Notes under the pieces: model-generated
What the model saw: only the letters and a program-made list of their open reading frames with translations
Databases searched by the model: none
Told to the model about the DNA's origin: nothing
Shown here: positions 8,357 to 16,892 of the stretch, piece after piece
Layout: each line of letters begins with the position of its first letter
Numbering within the stretch: position 1 is the first letter of the stretch
Assembly: GCF_022448905.1 (NCBI RefSeq)
Contig: NZ_JAKVCW010000020.1
Coordinates: forward strand, 1-64,000
Source: Shimia sp.
Lineage (GTDB): Bacteria; Pseudomonadota; Alphaproteobacteria; Rhodobacterales; Rhodobacteraceae
Reading direction: 5' to 3'
DNA: 64,000 nucleotides
Position numbers and translations under genes: made by a program

Positions 8357-9259
8357 ATGATCGACACGCAAACGGCGTTTGACCGCTACGAAAGCCTGCG
8401 CGACGCGCTGCCTTCCGCAACCTTTCCGACCAGGTCCCAAACGGGCCGCGACCTCAGCGACACCACCGCGCACTATGACGCTTACATACTGGATGCCTTC
8501 GGCGTCCTGAACCGAGGTGAAACCGCCATCGAAGGCGCGGTAGAACGCATAGCGGACCTGCGCGCCGCGGGCAAACGGCTGATTGTTTTGACCAACGCCG
8601 CCAGCTACACGCGCGTGGACATCCTCGCAAAGTACCATCGTTTCGGCTTTGACTTCACCGCCGACGACGTGGTCTCAAGTCGCGATGTGGCCTTCGCAAA
8701 CCTGCCTAAGCTGGCAGACGGTAAAGTCTGGGCAGCAATCTCTGCAGAAGGAGATGACTTCAGCGACACCCCCGCCTCTGCCAACATCGAAGACCTGATC
8801 GCCAACCCGGATCTCTTTGGCACTGCAGGCGGCTTCCTGTTCCTCTCCACGGCCCGCTGGATAGACACAGACACAGCCGCCTTAAGCCAAGCCCTCAAAG
8901 CCAATCCCCGCCCATTGGTGGTTGCCAATCCAGACCTTGTCGCGCCACGTGAAGACGGCTTGACCATCGAACCCGGCATTATTGCCCACGACATTCTTGC
9001 GCAGACCGGCACAGATGCTGTGTTTTATGGCAAACCGTATGACAACGCCTTTGAAAGCGCACTGGCACGTTTGGACGGCATCCCTCGCCACCGCATCGCT
9101 ATGGTCGGCGACACGTTGCACACCGATGTGCTTGGCGGGGCCGCAGCGGGCATCGGCACCATCCTGATCACCGATCATGGCCTATTCAAAGGCTTCGACG
9201 TCGCGCCTTACATCAAACTGTCCGGCATTCAACCGGACTGGATTATCTCAACAACTTAA
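8357..9259 (+). CDS. HAD-superfamily subfamily IIA hydrolase
   Basis: A 300-residue class IIA HAD protein (NagD/TIGR01459-like). Motif I is at residues 45-51 (LDAFGVL): the nucleophile Asp46 is present, but the second Asp of the usual DxD pair is replaced by Phe48. Motif II (VLTNAA), the motif III Lys (GKPYDNAF) and motif IV (GDTLHTDVLGG) are intact. The ATG at 8357 is used because family members begin about 40 residues before motif I. It lies directly after the organophosphorus transporter, so it may release phosphate from the imported compound; this is inference. Substitution of the general-acid Asp is tolerated in part of this subfamily, but makes the exact activity uncertain. Confidence 0.8.
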   Translation: MIDTQTAFDRYESLRDALPSATFPTRSQTGRDLSDTTAHYDAYILDAFGVLNRGETAIEGAVERIADLRAAGKRLIVLTNAASYTRVDILAKYHRFGFDFTADDVVSSRDVAFANLPKLADGKVWAAISAEGDDFSDTPASANIEDLIANPDLFGTAGGFLFLSTARWIDTDTAALSQALKANPRPLVVANPDLVAPREDGLTIEPGIIAHDILAQTGTDAVFYGKPYDNAFESALARLDGIPRHRIAMVGDTLHTDVLGGAAAGIGTILITDHGLFKGFDVAPYIKLSGIQPDWIISTT

Positions 9260-9273
9260 AGCGTTACAGAAGG

Positions 9274-9293
9274 GGGGCGCGTTTCAGCGCCCC
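9274..9293. terminator. Bidirectional hairpin between the convergent HAD and peptidase genes
   Basis: GGGGCGC (9274-9280) pairs with GCGCCCC (9287-9293) around a six-base loop. The stop codon of the minus-strand peptidase gene (9284-9286) sits inside the loop. There is no marked T-run on the plus side, so it is a weak terminator for that strand. Confidence 0.55.
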
Positions 9294-10378
9294 ACAATCA
9301 ACAACTCTTTGGGGAACGACGTCAACGCCCGCACGCCCTCGGCCGTGACCAGCATGTCGTCCTCAATCCGCACACCAAAGTTGCCCAGATCATACAGCCC
9401 CGGCTCATTGGTCCAGACCATGCCCTCCCGCATCACCTCGTGGTTTCCGCGCATGATGTAAGGCGCCTCATGCACCTCCCGGCCCAAACCATGTCCGGTC
9501 TTGGTACGGATGCGATCCGCAAAGGGCGAAGCCTCCAACACACCGGTGACAGAATCATCAATCTCGTGTGCCGTGACTCCGGGTTTGGTCACCTCAAAAC
9601 CCCGCAAGTTGGCGGCCAAAACGGTCTCATAAACCGCCCGCCCCTCGTCGCTCACGTCGCCCACAAAAACAGTGCGCGTGATGTCCGCTGCAAAACCATC
9701 TTTGCGCGCGCCAAAGTCGAACAACAGCGCGTCACCTTCTTGCACCGCATAGTCAGCCCGCGCCTTGCCATGTGGTCGCGCCGTGTTGTCGCCCGCCACA
9801 ACAATCGGCGAAAATGCCAGATCATCCGCCCCTTCAGCAAACAGCGCCTGTATCAAGGCACTCTCGATCTGCTTTTCCGTCTGCCCAATCCGGACACCCT
9901 CCAGCACCCGGCTTAATGCGCGCTCGGACACATCAATGGCAGACTGAAGGGCTGCCACATCCGCTTCCGTCTTAATCACCCGCAAACCAGAAATCGCTTT
10001 CTCGCCGTCCACAATGTGCAAATTCGGCTGTGCCTTGGTTAGCGCCACCTGCACAAACACCCGCATCACCTGCCCCTCCAAGGCCAGGGAACCAATATTG
10101 AGGTGCTCGGCTAATGCGGCAAAGGCCGCGTCATACCCATCCTGATCGCGCCAATCAAACACCGCGCCATCAAAATCCACCAACGCCCAGCTGCCTAATT
10201 CCAGGTTAGGCACAATCGCCGCTGGCGCACCCTCCGCAGGGATCACCGCCAGAAATGGGCGTTCATGGCTCATAAAAGGCTTCCCGAAGGCACGGGTGAA
10301 ATTTGGCCCTGGCACCAACGCCACAGCATCCACATTCAGATCCCGCGCCACTTGGCGATATTCGGACAGGTTCGACAT
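9284..10378 (-). CDS. M24-family Xaa-Pro peptidase (prolidase-like)
   Basis: A 364-residue peptidase with an N-terminal creatinase/prolidase domain (about 5-130) and a C-terminal pita-bread M24 domain. All five metal ligands are visible: Asp221 (LFDFGAR), Asp232 (ADITRT), His296 (GHGLG), Glu325 (NEPGLY) and Glu339 (RIEDDM). Such enzymes cleave dipeptides or N-terminal residues before proline or hydroxyproline. A copy of the island-wide palindrome (GGATACAATATCC, 10425-10437) lies about 50 bp upstream of its start, tying it to the hydroxyproline regulon: it probably frees (hydroxy)proline from imported peptides. A GGAG site precedes the ATG. Xaa-Hyp specificity is inferred from context. Confidence 0.85.
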   Translation of the reverse strand: MSNLSEYRQVARDLNVDAVALVPGPNFTRAFGKPFMSHERPFLAVIPAEGAPAAIVPNLELGSWALVDFDGAVFDWRDQDGYDAAFAALAEHLNIGSLALEGQVMRVFVQVALTKAQPNLHIVDGEKAISGLRVIKTEADVAALQSAIDVSERALSRVLEGVRIGQTEKQIESALIQALFAEGADDLAFSPIVVAGDNTARPHGKARADYAVQEGDALLFDFGARKDGFAADITRTVFVGDVSDEGRAVYETVLAANLRGFEVTKPGVTAHEIDDSVTGVLEASPFADRIRTKTGHGLGREVHEAPYIMRGNHEVMREGMVWTNEPGLYDLGNFGVRIEDDMLVTAEGVRALTSFPKELLIVGR

Positions 10379-10424
10379 TTTGATCTCCTGAAAACACTCG
10401 ATTCAGCGCAGCGCGTGAGTTTTT

Positions 10425-10437
10425 GGATACAATATCC
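10425..10437. promoter_or_regulatory. Operator GGATACAATATCC, site 1 (before the peptidase gene)
   Basis: A perfect inverted repeat, GGATA-CAA-TATCC, embedded in TTGGATACAATATCCTCAA. It is identical to site 5 at 20950 and lies 47 bp upstream of the minus-strand peptidase start. Presumed binding site of the GntR/FCD regulator encoded at 20225. Confidence 0.7.
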
Positions 10438-10680
10438 TCAAATCATCTCCGGGCACAATCACCATAAGAAAGCCAACGCGACGATCCAAGGAATCGCGCG
10501 AGTAAGCGGCTACTAACTGCGGGTTTGGCCCACTGCTTCCCGCTTCACGGACGTCCATCGTTTCCAAAGACGTGAAAATTTCAGCCCACCCCCACCAATA
10601 GAAAATCAATCATTTTCATAACCTTAAATGTACCCCCTCTCCAATCTACCGCGCCTCATGCGTTCTCTCGCAAATTTTAT

Positions 10681-10699
10681 ATTGGATTTTGTATCCAAT
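10681..10699. promoter_or_regulatory. Operator site 2 (before the transporter/catabolic operon)
   Basis: ATTGGATTTTGTATCCAAT is a 7+7 inverted repeat around five bases. Read on the minus strand the core is GGATACAAAATCC, one base from the perfect sites 1 and 5. It lies about 41 bp upstream of the binding-protein start at 10740, where a repressor would overlap the promoter. Confidence 0.7.
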
Positions 10700-10739
10700 T
10701 TATCCTAGCACTCGGTCCACCAACTTTTGGGAGGACCCT

Positions 10740-11540
10740 ATGCTTAAGAAACTTGCTGCCATCGCAGCACTCACCACCTTCGCCGCCATTCCGGCCAAAG
10801 CGGACACTCTTGATGACGTCGTTGATCGCGGCACCCTACGCTGCGGTGTGGTGCTCGATTTTCCGCCTATCGGCTACCGTGACGCCAACAACGAGCCAGC
10901 CGGCTTTGACGTCGACTACTGCAACGACCTCGCCGCCGCGCTGGAAGTGGAAGCCGAAGTGCTACCAGTGACCTGGGCGGAGCGTCTGCCAGTGATTGTC
11001 ACTGGCCGCGCAGACGTTGTGTTTGGTGCAACCTCTGACAGCCTCGCCCGCGCCCGCACCGTCGGCTTCACCATCCCTTACGCGATCTATTACGCCCAAG
11101 GCGTGGTGAACGCAGACAGCGGCATCGAAACCTTCGAAGACATCCGCGGCAAACGCGTCGCCGCCGCCATCGGCACCGTGCCAGAGCAGGAATGGCTGAA
11201 AATCGCCGCCGAATGGGGCGAAGAGGGCAACTATCAGGGCTACCAATCCGAAAACGAAGTCTTCCTGGCGGTAGCACAGGGCAAAGCCGACATCGGCATC
11301 ACCACCAACACCGCCGTTCTGCCAATCACGCAGCAGTATGACACCGTTGTGGCCGGCCCACGTATGCCTTGGACCACAGACTACACCTCCGTTGTGGGCA
11401 AGCGTGAAGACGTAACTTGGCTGAACTACCTCAACCTGTTTGTGACTCATCAGGTGCGCTCCGGCCGCTACAGCGAACTGTGGGGCAAATACGTCGGCGG
11501 CGAAGCGCCAGAGCTGCGCATCCCAGGCGTGATGTACTGA
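10740..11540 (+). CDS. Amino-acid ABC transporter substrate-binding protein (probable hydroxyproline uptake)
   Basis: A 266-residue family 3 solute-binding protein with a signal peptide (MLKKLAAIAALTTF, cleavage after about AKA). The start at 10740 follows GGGAGGA. Family features include RCGVVLDFPPIGYRD, GFDVDYCNDLA and the arginine/aspartate region binding the alpha-amino and carboxylate groups (RLPVIVTGRADVV, SLARAR). It is the first gene of a nine-gene operon that continues with two permeases, an ATPase and hydroxyproline enzymes, so hydroxyproline isomers are the likely cargo. Ligand assignment is from context only. Confidence 0.82.
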   Translation: MLKKLAAIAALTTFAAIPAKADTLDDVVDRGTLRCGVVLDFPPIGYRDANNEPAGFDVDYCNDLAAALEVEAEVLPVTWAERLPVIVTGRADVVFGATSDSLARARTVGFTIPYAIYYAQGVVNADSGIETFEDIRGKRVAAAIGTVPEQEWLKIAAEWGEEGNYQGYQSENEVFLAVAQGKADIGITTNTAVLPITQQYDTVVAGPRMPWTTDYTSVVGKREDVTWLNYLNLFVTHQVRSGRYSELWGKYVGGEAPELRIPGVMY

Positions 11541-11560
11541 TCCACCACTCCCTAAAACCC

Positions 11561-11590
11561 GCCCCCGTCCTGTCCAAACTGGGCGGGGGC
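11561..11590 (+). terminator. Intergenic hairpin after the binding-protein gene
   Basis: GCCCCCGTCC (11561-11570) and GGGCGGGGGC (11581-11590) form a ten-pair stem with one G-U pair and a ten-base loop. No T-run follows, so it more likely stabilises the upstream mRNA or attenuates than terminates fully. Position matches the hairpin after the other binding-protein genes here. Confidence 0.55.
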
Positions 11591-11606
11591 AACGGGAACA
11601 CTCCTC

Positions 11607-12269
11607 ATGTTTGACTATAATTTCCATTGGCGACCGGTGATGAAAAGCCTGCCAGATCTGCTTGAGGCGGCTTTGCTGACCTTGCAGGTGGCGGTGCTGG
11701 CCATGATCCTTGGCATCATCATCGGCCTCTGCCTGGCGCTCATCCGCCTCAACATGCGCGGCCCGTTGCGCTGGATCGCCTCCACCTGGGTCGAACTGGC
11801 CCGCAACACCCCTGCCCTGTTTCAACTCTTCTTCTTCGGCTTTGGTCTTGGCGCCTTTGGCCTGCACCTCTCACCGTACATGATTGTGCTCGCTGGTCTG
11901 ACCTTCAACTGCGCGGGGTACCTGGCAGAGAACTTCCGCGGCGGTTTTCAAGCGGTGCCAGACACACAAATCCGCGCCTCGCGCAGCCTCGGCATGACCG
12001 CCTGGCAAGCCTACACCCGCATCGTGATCCCGCAGGTGTTCCGCATCGTCTACCACCCGATCACCAACCAAATGGTCTGGGCTGTGCTCATGTCCTCTCT
12101 GGGCATGTTGGTGGGCTTCCGCGAACTCTCCGGTGAGACACAGTTCTTTGCCTCCCGCACGTTCCGGATTTTCGAATACTTCGCCGTCACCGCGGTCATC
12201 TACTACGTGATCGTGAAACTCATCCTCGGAGCCTCCCGCCTACTGGCGACCCGGCTCTTCCGGTACTGA
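11607..12269 (+). CDS. Amino-acid ABC transporter permease (HisM/GlnP family, first)
   Basis: A 220-residue polar amino-acid permease with about five transmembrane segments. The N-terminal region (SLPDLLEAALLTLQVAVLAMILGIIIGL) and the EAA-like loop (IRASRSLGMTAWQAYTRIVIPQ) are typical of the HisMQ family. It lies 66 bp after the binding-protein gene, separated by a hairpin, and ten bases before the second permease. The two permeases probably form a heterodimer. Confidence 0.85.
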   Translation: MFDYNFHWRPVMKSLPDLLEAALLTLQVAVLAMILGIIIGLCLALIRLNMRGPLRWIASTWVELARNTPALFQLFFFGFGLGAFGLHLSPYMIVLAGLTFNCAGYLAENFRGGFQAVPDTQIRASRSLGMTAWQAYTRIVIPQVFRIVYHPITNQMVWAVLMSSLGMLVGFRELSGETQFFASRTFRIFEYFAVTAVIYYVIVKLILGASRLLATRLFRY

Positions 12270-12279
12270 GGAGCGCCCC

Positions 12280-12942
12280 ATGGAACCTACTGTCAGCTTC
12301 TTCAGCGGCTTTGCTCCCAAAGACCTCCTGTTTCTTGGCGAAGCCGCCCTACGCACCATGTGGATTTCGGTCCTGTCGATCTCCATCGGCACTGTACTAG
12401 GCGTGATCTTCGGTTGGATTTTGTACGAAGGCAAATGGGCCGCCGCTCTGACTGTTGCCCCCATTCTGGACGTCTTTCGCTCCGTGCCCCTGATCATCCA
12501 ACTGGTGCTGTTTTACAATTTCGCACCAATCGTGGGGCTCAACCTCGATCCCTTTGCCTCAGGCGTGGTGATCCTCACGATCTACACCGCCTCGCTTGTG
12601 GCCAACGTCGCCCGTGGCGGCATTGAGGCTGTGCAACCCTCCATGCGCCGTGCCGCGCGCAGCCTGGGCATGAGCTACTGGCAAGACCTGCGCCATGTGG
12701 TGCTGCCCATCGGCGGCCGCGCCGTATTCCCCGCTTGGGTCGGTGTGGCGCTCGGCGTGATGAAAGACAGCGCGCTGGTCTCGGTACTTGGCTACGTCGA
12801 GTTGCTCAAGGCCAGCCAGATCCTGATCACCCGGACACAGGAACCCTTCCTCATCCTCACACTCGCTGGCGCCTTCTACTTCGCGCTCAGCTACCCAATT
12901 TCGCGCTACGCCGCGTCGCTTGAAAGAAAGTGGGCCCAATGA
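12280..12942 (+). CDS. Amino-acid ABC transporter permease (HisM/GlnP family, second)
   Basis: A 220-residue permease of the same family. It has a first transmembrane segment at about 20-45, the [17 protein letters not shown] segment typical of polar amino-acid permeases, and an EAA-like loop ([25 protein letters not shown]). A GAGGAGCG site precedes the ATG. Its stop overlaps the ATPase start (ATGA at 12939), indicating translational coupling. Confidence 0.85.
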   Translation: MEPTVSFFSGFAPKDLLFLGEAALRTMWISVLSISIGTVLGVIFGWILYEGKWAAALTVAPILDVFRSVPLIIQLVLFYNFAPIVGLNLDPFASGVVILTIYTASLVANVARGGIEAVQPSMRRAARSLGMSYWQDLRHVVLPIGGRAVFPAWVGVALGVMKDSALVSVLGYVELLKASQILITRTQEPFLILTLAGAFYFALSYPISRYAASLERKWAQ

Positions 12943-13661
12943 TCGAAATTCATGACCTGCACAAATACTTTGGCTCCCTGCATGTGCTCAAAGGCATCAA
13001 CCTGAACGTCGAGAAAGGCGAAGTTCTCTCCGTCATCGGCGCATCGGGTTCGGGCAAATCCACCCTGCTCTATTGCATCAACGGTTTGGAACCGGTGCAA
13101 CAGGGCAAAGTCGTGGTCGATGGCACCGACGTGCACGCCAAAGGCACCGACATCAACAAACTGCGCCAGCAACTGGGCATGGTGTTTCAACAATGGAACA
13201 GCTTCCCGCACCTGACAGCATTGGAAAATGTCGCCCTCGCGCCCAAAATCGTGAAAGGCAAATCCAAAGCCGAAGCCCGCGAAATCGCCGCGCAACAGCT
13301 CAAACACGTGGGTCTGGGCGAGAAACTCGACGTCTACCCGTCGGCTCTCTCCGGTGGTCAACAGCAACGTTTGGCTATCGCCCGCGCCCTCGCGATGGAG
13401 CCGGAGTACATGCTTTTTGACGAAGCCACCTCCGCGCTTGACCCGGAGTTGGTGGGCGAAGTGCTCGAAACCATGCGCATGCTGGCCGAAGAAGGCATGA
13501 CCATGATCTGCGTCACCCACGAAATGGGCTTTGCCCGCGACGTGAGCGACCGCGTCGCCTTCTTCCACCAGGGCGTGATGGAAGAGATCGGCCCACCCGA
13601 GCAGATTTTCGGCACCCCACAATCTGAACACACCCAAAAATTTCTCGCCAACGTGCGCTAA
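12939..13661 (+). CDS. Amino-acid ABC transporter ATP-binding protein
   Basis: A 240-residue ABC ATPase of the GlnQ/HisP family. Walker A is GASGSGKST, the signature LSGGQQQR, Walker [21 protein letters not shown] and the switch histidine is in VTHEMGFA, all typical of polar amino-acid uptake. The ATG at 12939 is chosen over the frame's earlier in-frame codon because it gives the ATGA overlap with the permease and the usual [12 protein letters not shown] start. It energises the presumed hydroxyproline transporter. Confidence 0.88.
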   Translation: MIEIHDLHKYFGSLHVLKGINLNVEKGEVLSVIGASGSGKSTLLYCINGLEPVQQGKVVVDGTDVHAKGTDINKLRQQLGMVFQQWNSFPHLTALENVALAPKIVKGKSKAEAREIAAQQLKHVGLGEKLDVYPSALSGGQQQRLAIARALAMEPEYMLFDEATSALDPELVGEVLETMRMLAEEGMTMICVTHEMGFARDVSDRVAFFHQGVMEEIGPPEQIFGTPQSEHTQKFLANVR

Positions 13662-13692
13662 CCCCGCACGCAAGACCAAAAAGGCTCAAGCT

Positions 13693-14652
13693 ATGACCAA
13701 TAATATCTTCTCCGGCACCATGCCGGCCCTCATGACCCCGTGCAAAGCCGACCGCACCCCGGATTACGACGCGCTTGTGAAAAAAGGCCACGACATGATC
13801 GCGGCGGGTATGTCCGCCGTTGTCTACTGCGGCTCCATGGGCGACTGGCCCCTACTGACCGACGAGGAGCGCATGACCGGTGTGGAACGTCTGGTTGAGG
13901 CGGGCATCCCCGTGGTGGTTGGCACCGGCGCCATCAACTCCAAATCCGCCGTTGCCCACGCTGCGCACGCGCAAAAAGTTGGCGCCGTTGGCTTGATGGT
14001 CATCCCGCGTGTGCTGTCTCGCAGCTCTTCCATCGCAGCGCAGAAGAACCACTTCAAAGCCATCCTTGAGGCCGCACCAGATGTGCCAGCCATCATCTAC
14101 AACAGTCCAGTCTACGGCTTCGCCACCCGTGCTGAGCTGTTCTTCGCCCTGCGCGCAGAGCACAAAAACCTGATTGGTTTCAAAGAGTTTGGCGGCAAAG
14201 ACGATCTGCGTTACGCGGCAGAACACATCACCTCGCAAGACGATCAGGTCACCTTGATGGTCGGCGTGGACACCGAAGTCTACCACGGCTTTGTCAACTG
14301 TGGCGCCACCGGCTCCATCACTGGCATTGGCACCGCCCTGCCCAAAGAAGCCCTGCTGCTCGCCGCCCTGTCGCAGAAAGCTGCCGCAGGTCACGCCGAA
14401 GCCCGTATGCGTGCCAAGGAACTGGAAGAGGCCTTTGGCGTTCTGGCCAGCTTTGATGAAGGCACCGATCTGGTCCTCTACTACAAGTACCTGCTCGTGC
14501 TGAACGGCGAGGAAGAATACCGCCTGCACTTCAACGAAACCGACATTCTGAGCGACGCCCAGCGCAACTACTGCGAACAGCAATACAGCCTGTTCCGCAC
14601 CTGGTTTGCCGATTGGTCCAAGCAAGGCGGAGTCATCGCTGAATGCATGTGA
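13693..14652 (+). CDS. Dihydrodipicolinate-synthase-family protein, probable pyrroline-4-hydroxy-2-carboxylate deaminase
   Basis: A 319-residue class I aldolase-fold protein of the DapA family. The Schiff-base Lys164 (LIGFKEFGG) and the conserved Tyr136 (IIYNSPVYG) are present. In bacterial trans-4-hydroxyproline catabolism a member of this family converts delta1-pyrroline-4-hydroxy-2-carboxylate to 2-oxoglutarate semialdehyde plus ammonia. Here it sits in one operon with a hydroxyproline 2-epimerase and an FAD-dependent oxidase, and a 2-oxoglutarate semialdehyde dehydrogenase is in the same regulon, which together fill every step. Its 3' end overlaps the epimerase start by ten bases. True DapA is unlikely because all neighbours are hydroxyproline genes. 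Confidence 0.85.
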   Translation: MTNNIFSGTMPALMTPCKADRTPDYDALVKKGHDMIAAGMSAVVYCGSMGDWPLLTDEERMTGVERLVEAGIPVVVGTGAINSKSAVAHAAHAQKVGAVGLMVIPRVLSRSSSIAAQKNHFKAILEAAPDVPAIIYNSPVYGFATRAELFFALRAEHKNLIGFKEFGGKDDLRYAAEHITSQDDQVTLMVGVDTEVYHGFVNCGATGSITGIGTALPKEALLLAALSQKAAAGHAEARMRAKELEEAFGVLASFDEGTDLVLYYKYLLVLNGEEEYRLHFNETDILSDAQRNYCEQQYSLFRTWFADWSKQGGVIAECM

Positions 14653-15575
14653 TCGACAGCCATACAGGGGGAGAGCCCACACGGGTGATCCTGGACGGGG
14701 GGCCGGATCTGGGGACCGGCTCCCTTGCGGAGCGCGCCCGCCGCCTCGCCACGGAGCATGAGGAATTCTATCTCTCTGTCATGCGCGAGCCGCGTGGCCA
14801 ACCCGCTATGGTGGGCGCGCTGCTTGTTGAACCCGTGGACCCCACCTGTGTGGCCGGTGTCATCTATTTTGACATGGGCGCCGTGCTTGGCATGTGCGGC
14901 CATGGCACCATTGGCCTTACTGTGACGCTGGCCCATCTGGGGCGCATCACCCCCGGTGTGCATCGCATCGAAACCCCGGCCGGTGTGGTGGAGGTGGAGT
15001 TGAGCGACGCCAACACTGTCACCGTGCGCAATGTCGAAAGCCGTCGTGTGCGCAAACAGGTGCATTTGGACGTGCCCGCGTATGGCGCTGTTACCGGTGA
15101 CGTGGCCTATGGCGGCAACTGGTTCTTCATTCTTGATCCCAGCCCGCTGCCTGTGAACATCGGCAACATTCGGGCCTTGACCGACATGGGCATCGCCATT
15201 CGCGAAGCCGCCATCGCGGTCGGTGCAGGTGGAGAGAACGGCGAACCAATCGATCACGTGATTTTTCAGGGCGAAGCGCCGGAGAAAGGCGTGCACAGCC
15301 GAAACTTCGTGCTGTGCCCGGATGACACCTATGATCGCTCGCCCTGTGGCACGGGCAGCTCGGCCCGCTTGGCCTGCTTGGCTGCAGACAACCGCTTGGC
15401 GCCAGGTGAAGAGATCGTGCAGCACAGCGTGATCGGCAGCCCCTACACGTTGTCTTACCAAACCGGCCCCAACGGTGGCGTGATCCCCTCCATCACAGGA
15501 CAAGCCTTTGTCACCGCACAAAGCACCATCCTGTTTGAAACCAAAGACCCGTTCAAACACGGCATCGCGCACTAG
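14643..15575 (+). CDS. 4-hydroxyproline 2-epimerase (proline racemase family)
   Basis: A 310-residue proline-racemase-fold enzyme. Both catalytic cysteines are present: Cys85 (MCGHGTIG) and Cys235 (SPCGTGSSA), which together abstract and return the alpha proton. The Cys/Cys pair fits an epimerase or racemase rather than a dehydratase. It is expected to convert trans-4-hydroxy-L-proline to cis-4-hydroxy-D-proline, the substrate of the FAD oxidase encoded next. Proline racemase is the alternative, but the deaminase and oxidase partners favour hydroxyproline. The start overlaps the deaminase gene by ten bases. Confidence 0.88.
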   Translation: MHVIDSHTGGEPTRVILDGGPDLGTGSLAERARRLATEHEEFYLSVMREPRGQPAMVGALLVEPVDPTCVAGVIYFDMGAVLGMCGHGTIGLTVTLAHLGRITPGVHRIETPAGVVEVELSDANTVTVRNVESRRVRKQVHLDVPAYGAVTGDVAYGGNWFFILDPSPLPVNIGNIRALTDMGIAIREAAIAVGAGGENGEPIDHVIFQGEAPEKGVHSRNFVLCPDDTYDRSPCGTGSSARLACLAADNRLAPGEEIVQHSVIGSPYTLSYQTGPNGGVIPSITGQAFVTAQSTILFETKDPFKHGIAH

Positions 15576-15581
15576 CGCCTT

Positions 15582-15613
15582 CCGGACAGACATCCCGCCT
15601 CGTGCCTGTCCGG
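15582..15613 (+). repeat. Intra-operon inverted repeat
   Basis: CCGGACAG (15582-15589) and CTGTCCGG (15606-15613) can pair across a 16-base loop in the 66-bp gap between the epimerase and FAD-oxidase genes. No T-run follows. It may mark an mRNA processing or stability boundary. Confidence 0.4.
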
Positions 15614-15641
15614 TTCCTCCCTCTCACGACAGGTCACAGGC

Positions 15642-16880
15642 ATGACAAACGATATCATCGTCATTGGCGCCGGCATCATCGGCATCTCCACCGCACTGGA
15701 ACTGCAACGTCGCGGCCATCAGGTCCGTGTTCTGGATCGCAGCGGTATTGCGGCGGAAGCCTCCCAAGGGAACGCAGGCGCCTTTGCCTTTACCGATATT
15801 GTCCCGCTCGCCACCCCCGGCATCATGCGCAAAGCTCCCAAATGGCTGCTTGATCCGCTTGGCCCCCTGTCGATTCCACCTGCCTACGCTCTGAAAATCG
15901 CTCCTTGGATGCTCCGCTTTTGGCGTGCCAGCTGGCAAGACCGCTACACCGCCTCGGTGGATGCCCAAACCCGGTTGATGACCCATTCCCGCGCTGCTCT
16001 GGAGCGTCAGATCACCGCCACAAATGGCGAAGACATGATGCAGCGCGAAGGCCAGTTACAACTCTATGAAGGCGAAAAAGAGTTCCGCGCCAGCCTGCCC
16101 GGTTGGGAGCTGCGCCGCGCACATGGCATCGACTTTCAAATGCTCGAAAGCCCCGACGCCATCGCAGAAATCCAACCTGGGCTTGATCCGAGGTTCACCC
16201 ATGCGATGTTCACTCCCGGCTGGATGAACACAGTTGATCCTCAAGCCTGGACACAGCATCTCGCCAAAGCATTTCTCGCGCTTGGTGGTCATATCGACAC
16301 TGCAACCATTCACGCGCTGAAATGCCATGATAGCGCCGCCGTTGTGCACACCGAAAACGGCCCCATCACCGCCCCCAAAGTGATTGTGGCGGCAGGAGCT
16401 TGGTCCCATCACCTCGCCCATACTATGGGCGACAAAATCCCGCTTGAAACAGAACGCGGCTACAACACCACGCTGCCTGCAGGCGCCTTCCCGCTGCGCA
16501 CCCACTTGACCTTTGGTGGGCACGGATTTGTGGTGACCAAGATCAACGGCGGCGTCCGCGTCGGCGGTGCTGTGGAACTTGGCGGCCTCAAACTCAAACC
16601 CAACTACAAACGCGCCGACACACTTCTGCACAAAGCGGCCAAGTTCATGCCTGCGCTGGACACGTCTGGCGGCAAGCAATGGATGGGCTGCCGCCCCTCT
16701 TTGCCAGACAGCCTGCCCGTCATCGGCCCCTCCGCACGCAGCAGCAACATCCTCTACGCTTTTGGCCACGGCCACCTCGGCCTCACCCAATCCGCTGGCA
16801 CCGCCGAACTGATCGCGGATCTCGTGGACAACGCCTCACCCGCCATACCTCTGACCGCCTATGCGGCCACCCGTTTCTGA
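15642..16880 (+). CDS. FAD-dependent D-amino-acid dehydrogenase-like oxidoreductase (D-hydroxyproline oxidase)
   Basis: A 412-residue DadA-family flavoprotein. The N-terminal dinucleotide fold has VIGAGIIGISTALELQRRGH followed by an acidic residue (VLD), and a second FAD contact near the C-terminus has FGHGHLGLTQSAGTAELIADL. It should oxidise cis-4-hydroxy-D-proline to delta1-pyrroline-4-hydroxy-2-carboxylate, linking the epimerase before it to the deaminase. It is a single-subunit type, unlike the multi-subunit Hcn-type hydroxyproline dehydrogenases known in some pseudomonads. Substrate is inferred from operon context. Confidence 0.83.
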   Translation: MTNDIIVIGAGIIGISTALELQRRGHQVRVLDRSGIAAEASQGNAGAFAFTDIVPLATPGIMRKAPKWLLDPLGPLSIPPAYALKIAPWMLRFWRASWQDRYTASVDAQTRLMTHSRAALERQITATNGEDMMQREGQLQLYEGEKEFRASLPGWELRRAHGIDFQMLESPDAIAEIQPGLDPRFTHAMFTPGWMNTVDPQAWTQHLAKAFLALGGHIDTATIHALKCHDSAAVVHTENGPITAPKVIVAAGAWSHHLAHTMGDKIPLETERGYNTTLPAGAFPLRTHLTFGGHGFVVTKINGGVRVGGAVELGGLKLKPNYKRADTLLHKAAKFMPALDTSGGKQWMGCRPSLPDSLPVIGPSARSSNILYAFGHGHLGLTQSAGTAELIADLVDNASPAIPLTAYAATRF

Positions 16881-16892
16881 AGGAGCGCCCTT

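Larger units (their letters stand above)
10379..10739. other. Divergent promoter region of the hydroxyproline island
   Basis: A 361-bp gap separates the peptidase gene (minus) from the transporter operon (plus). It contains two copies of the island palindrome, one near each gene (10425-10437 and 10684-10696), and no convincing coding sequence. Local base composition is more AT-rich near both ends, as expected for promoters. Confidence 0.6.
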
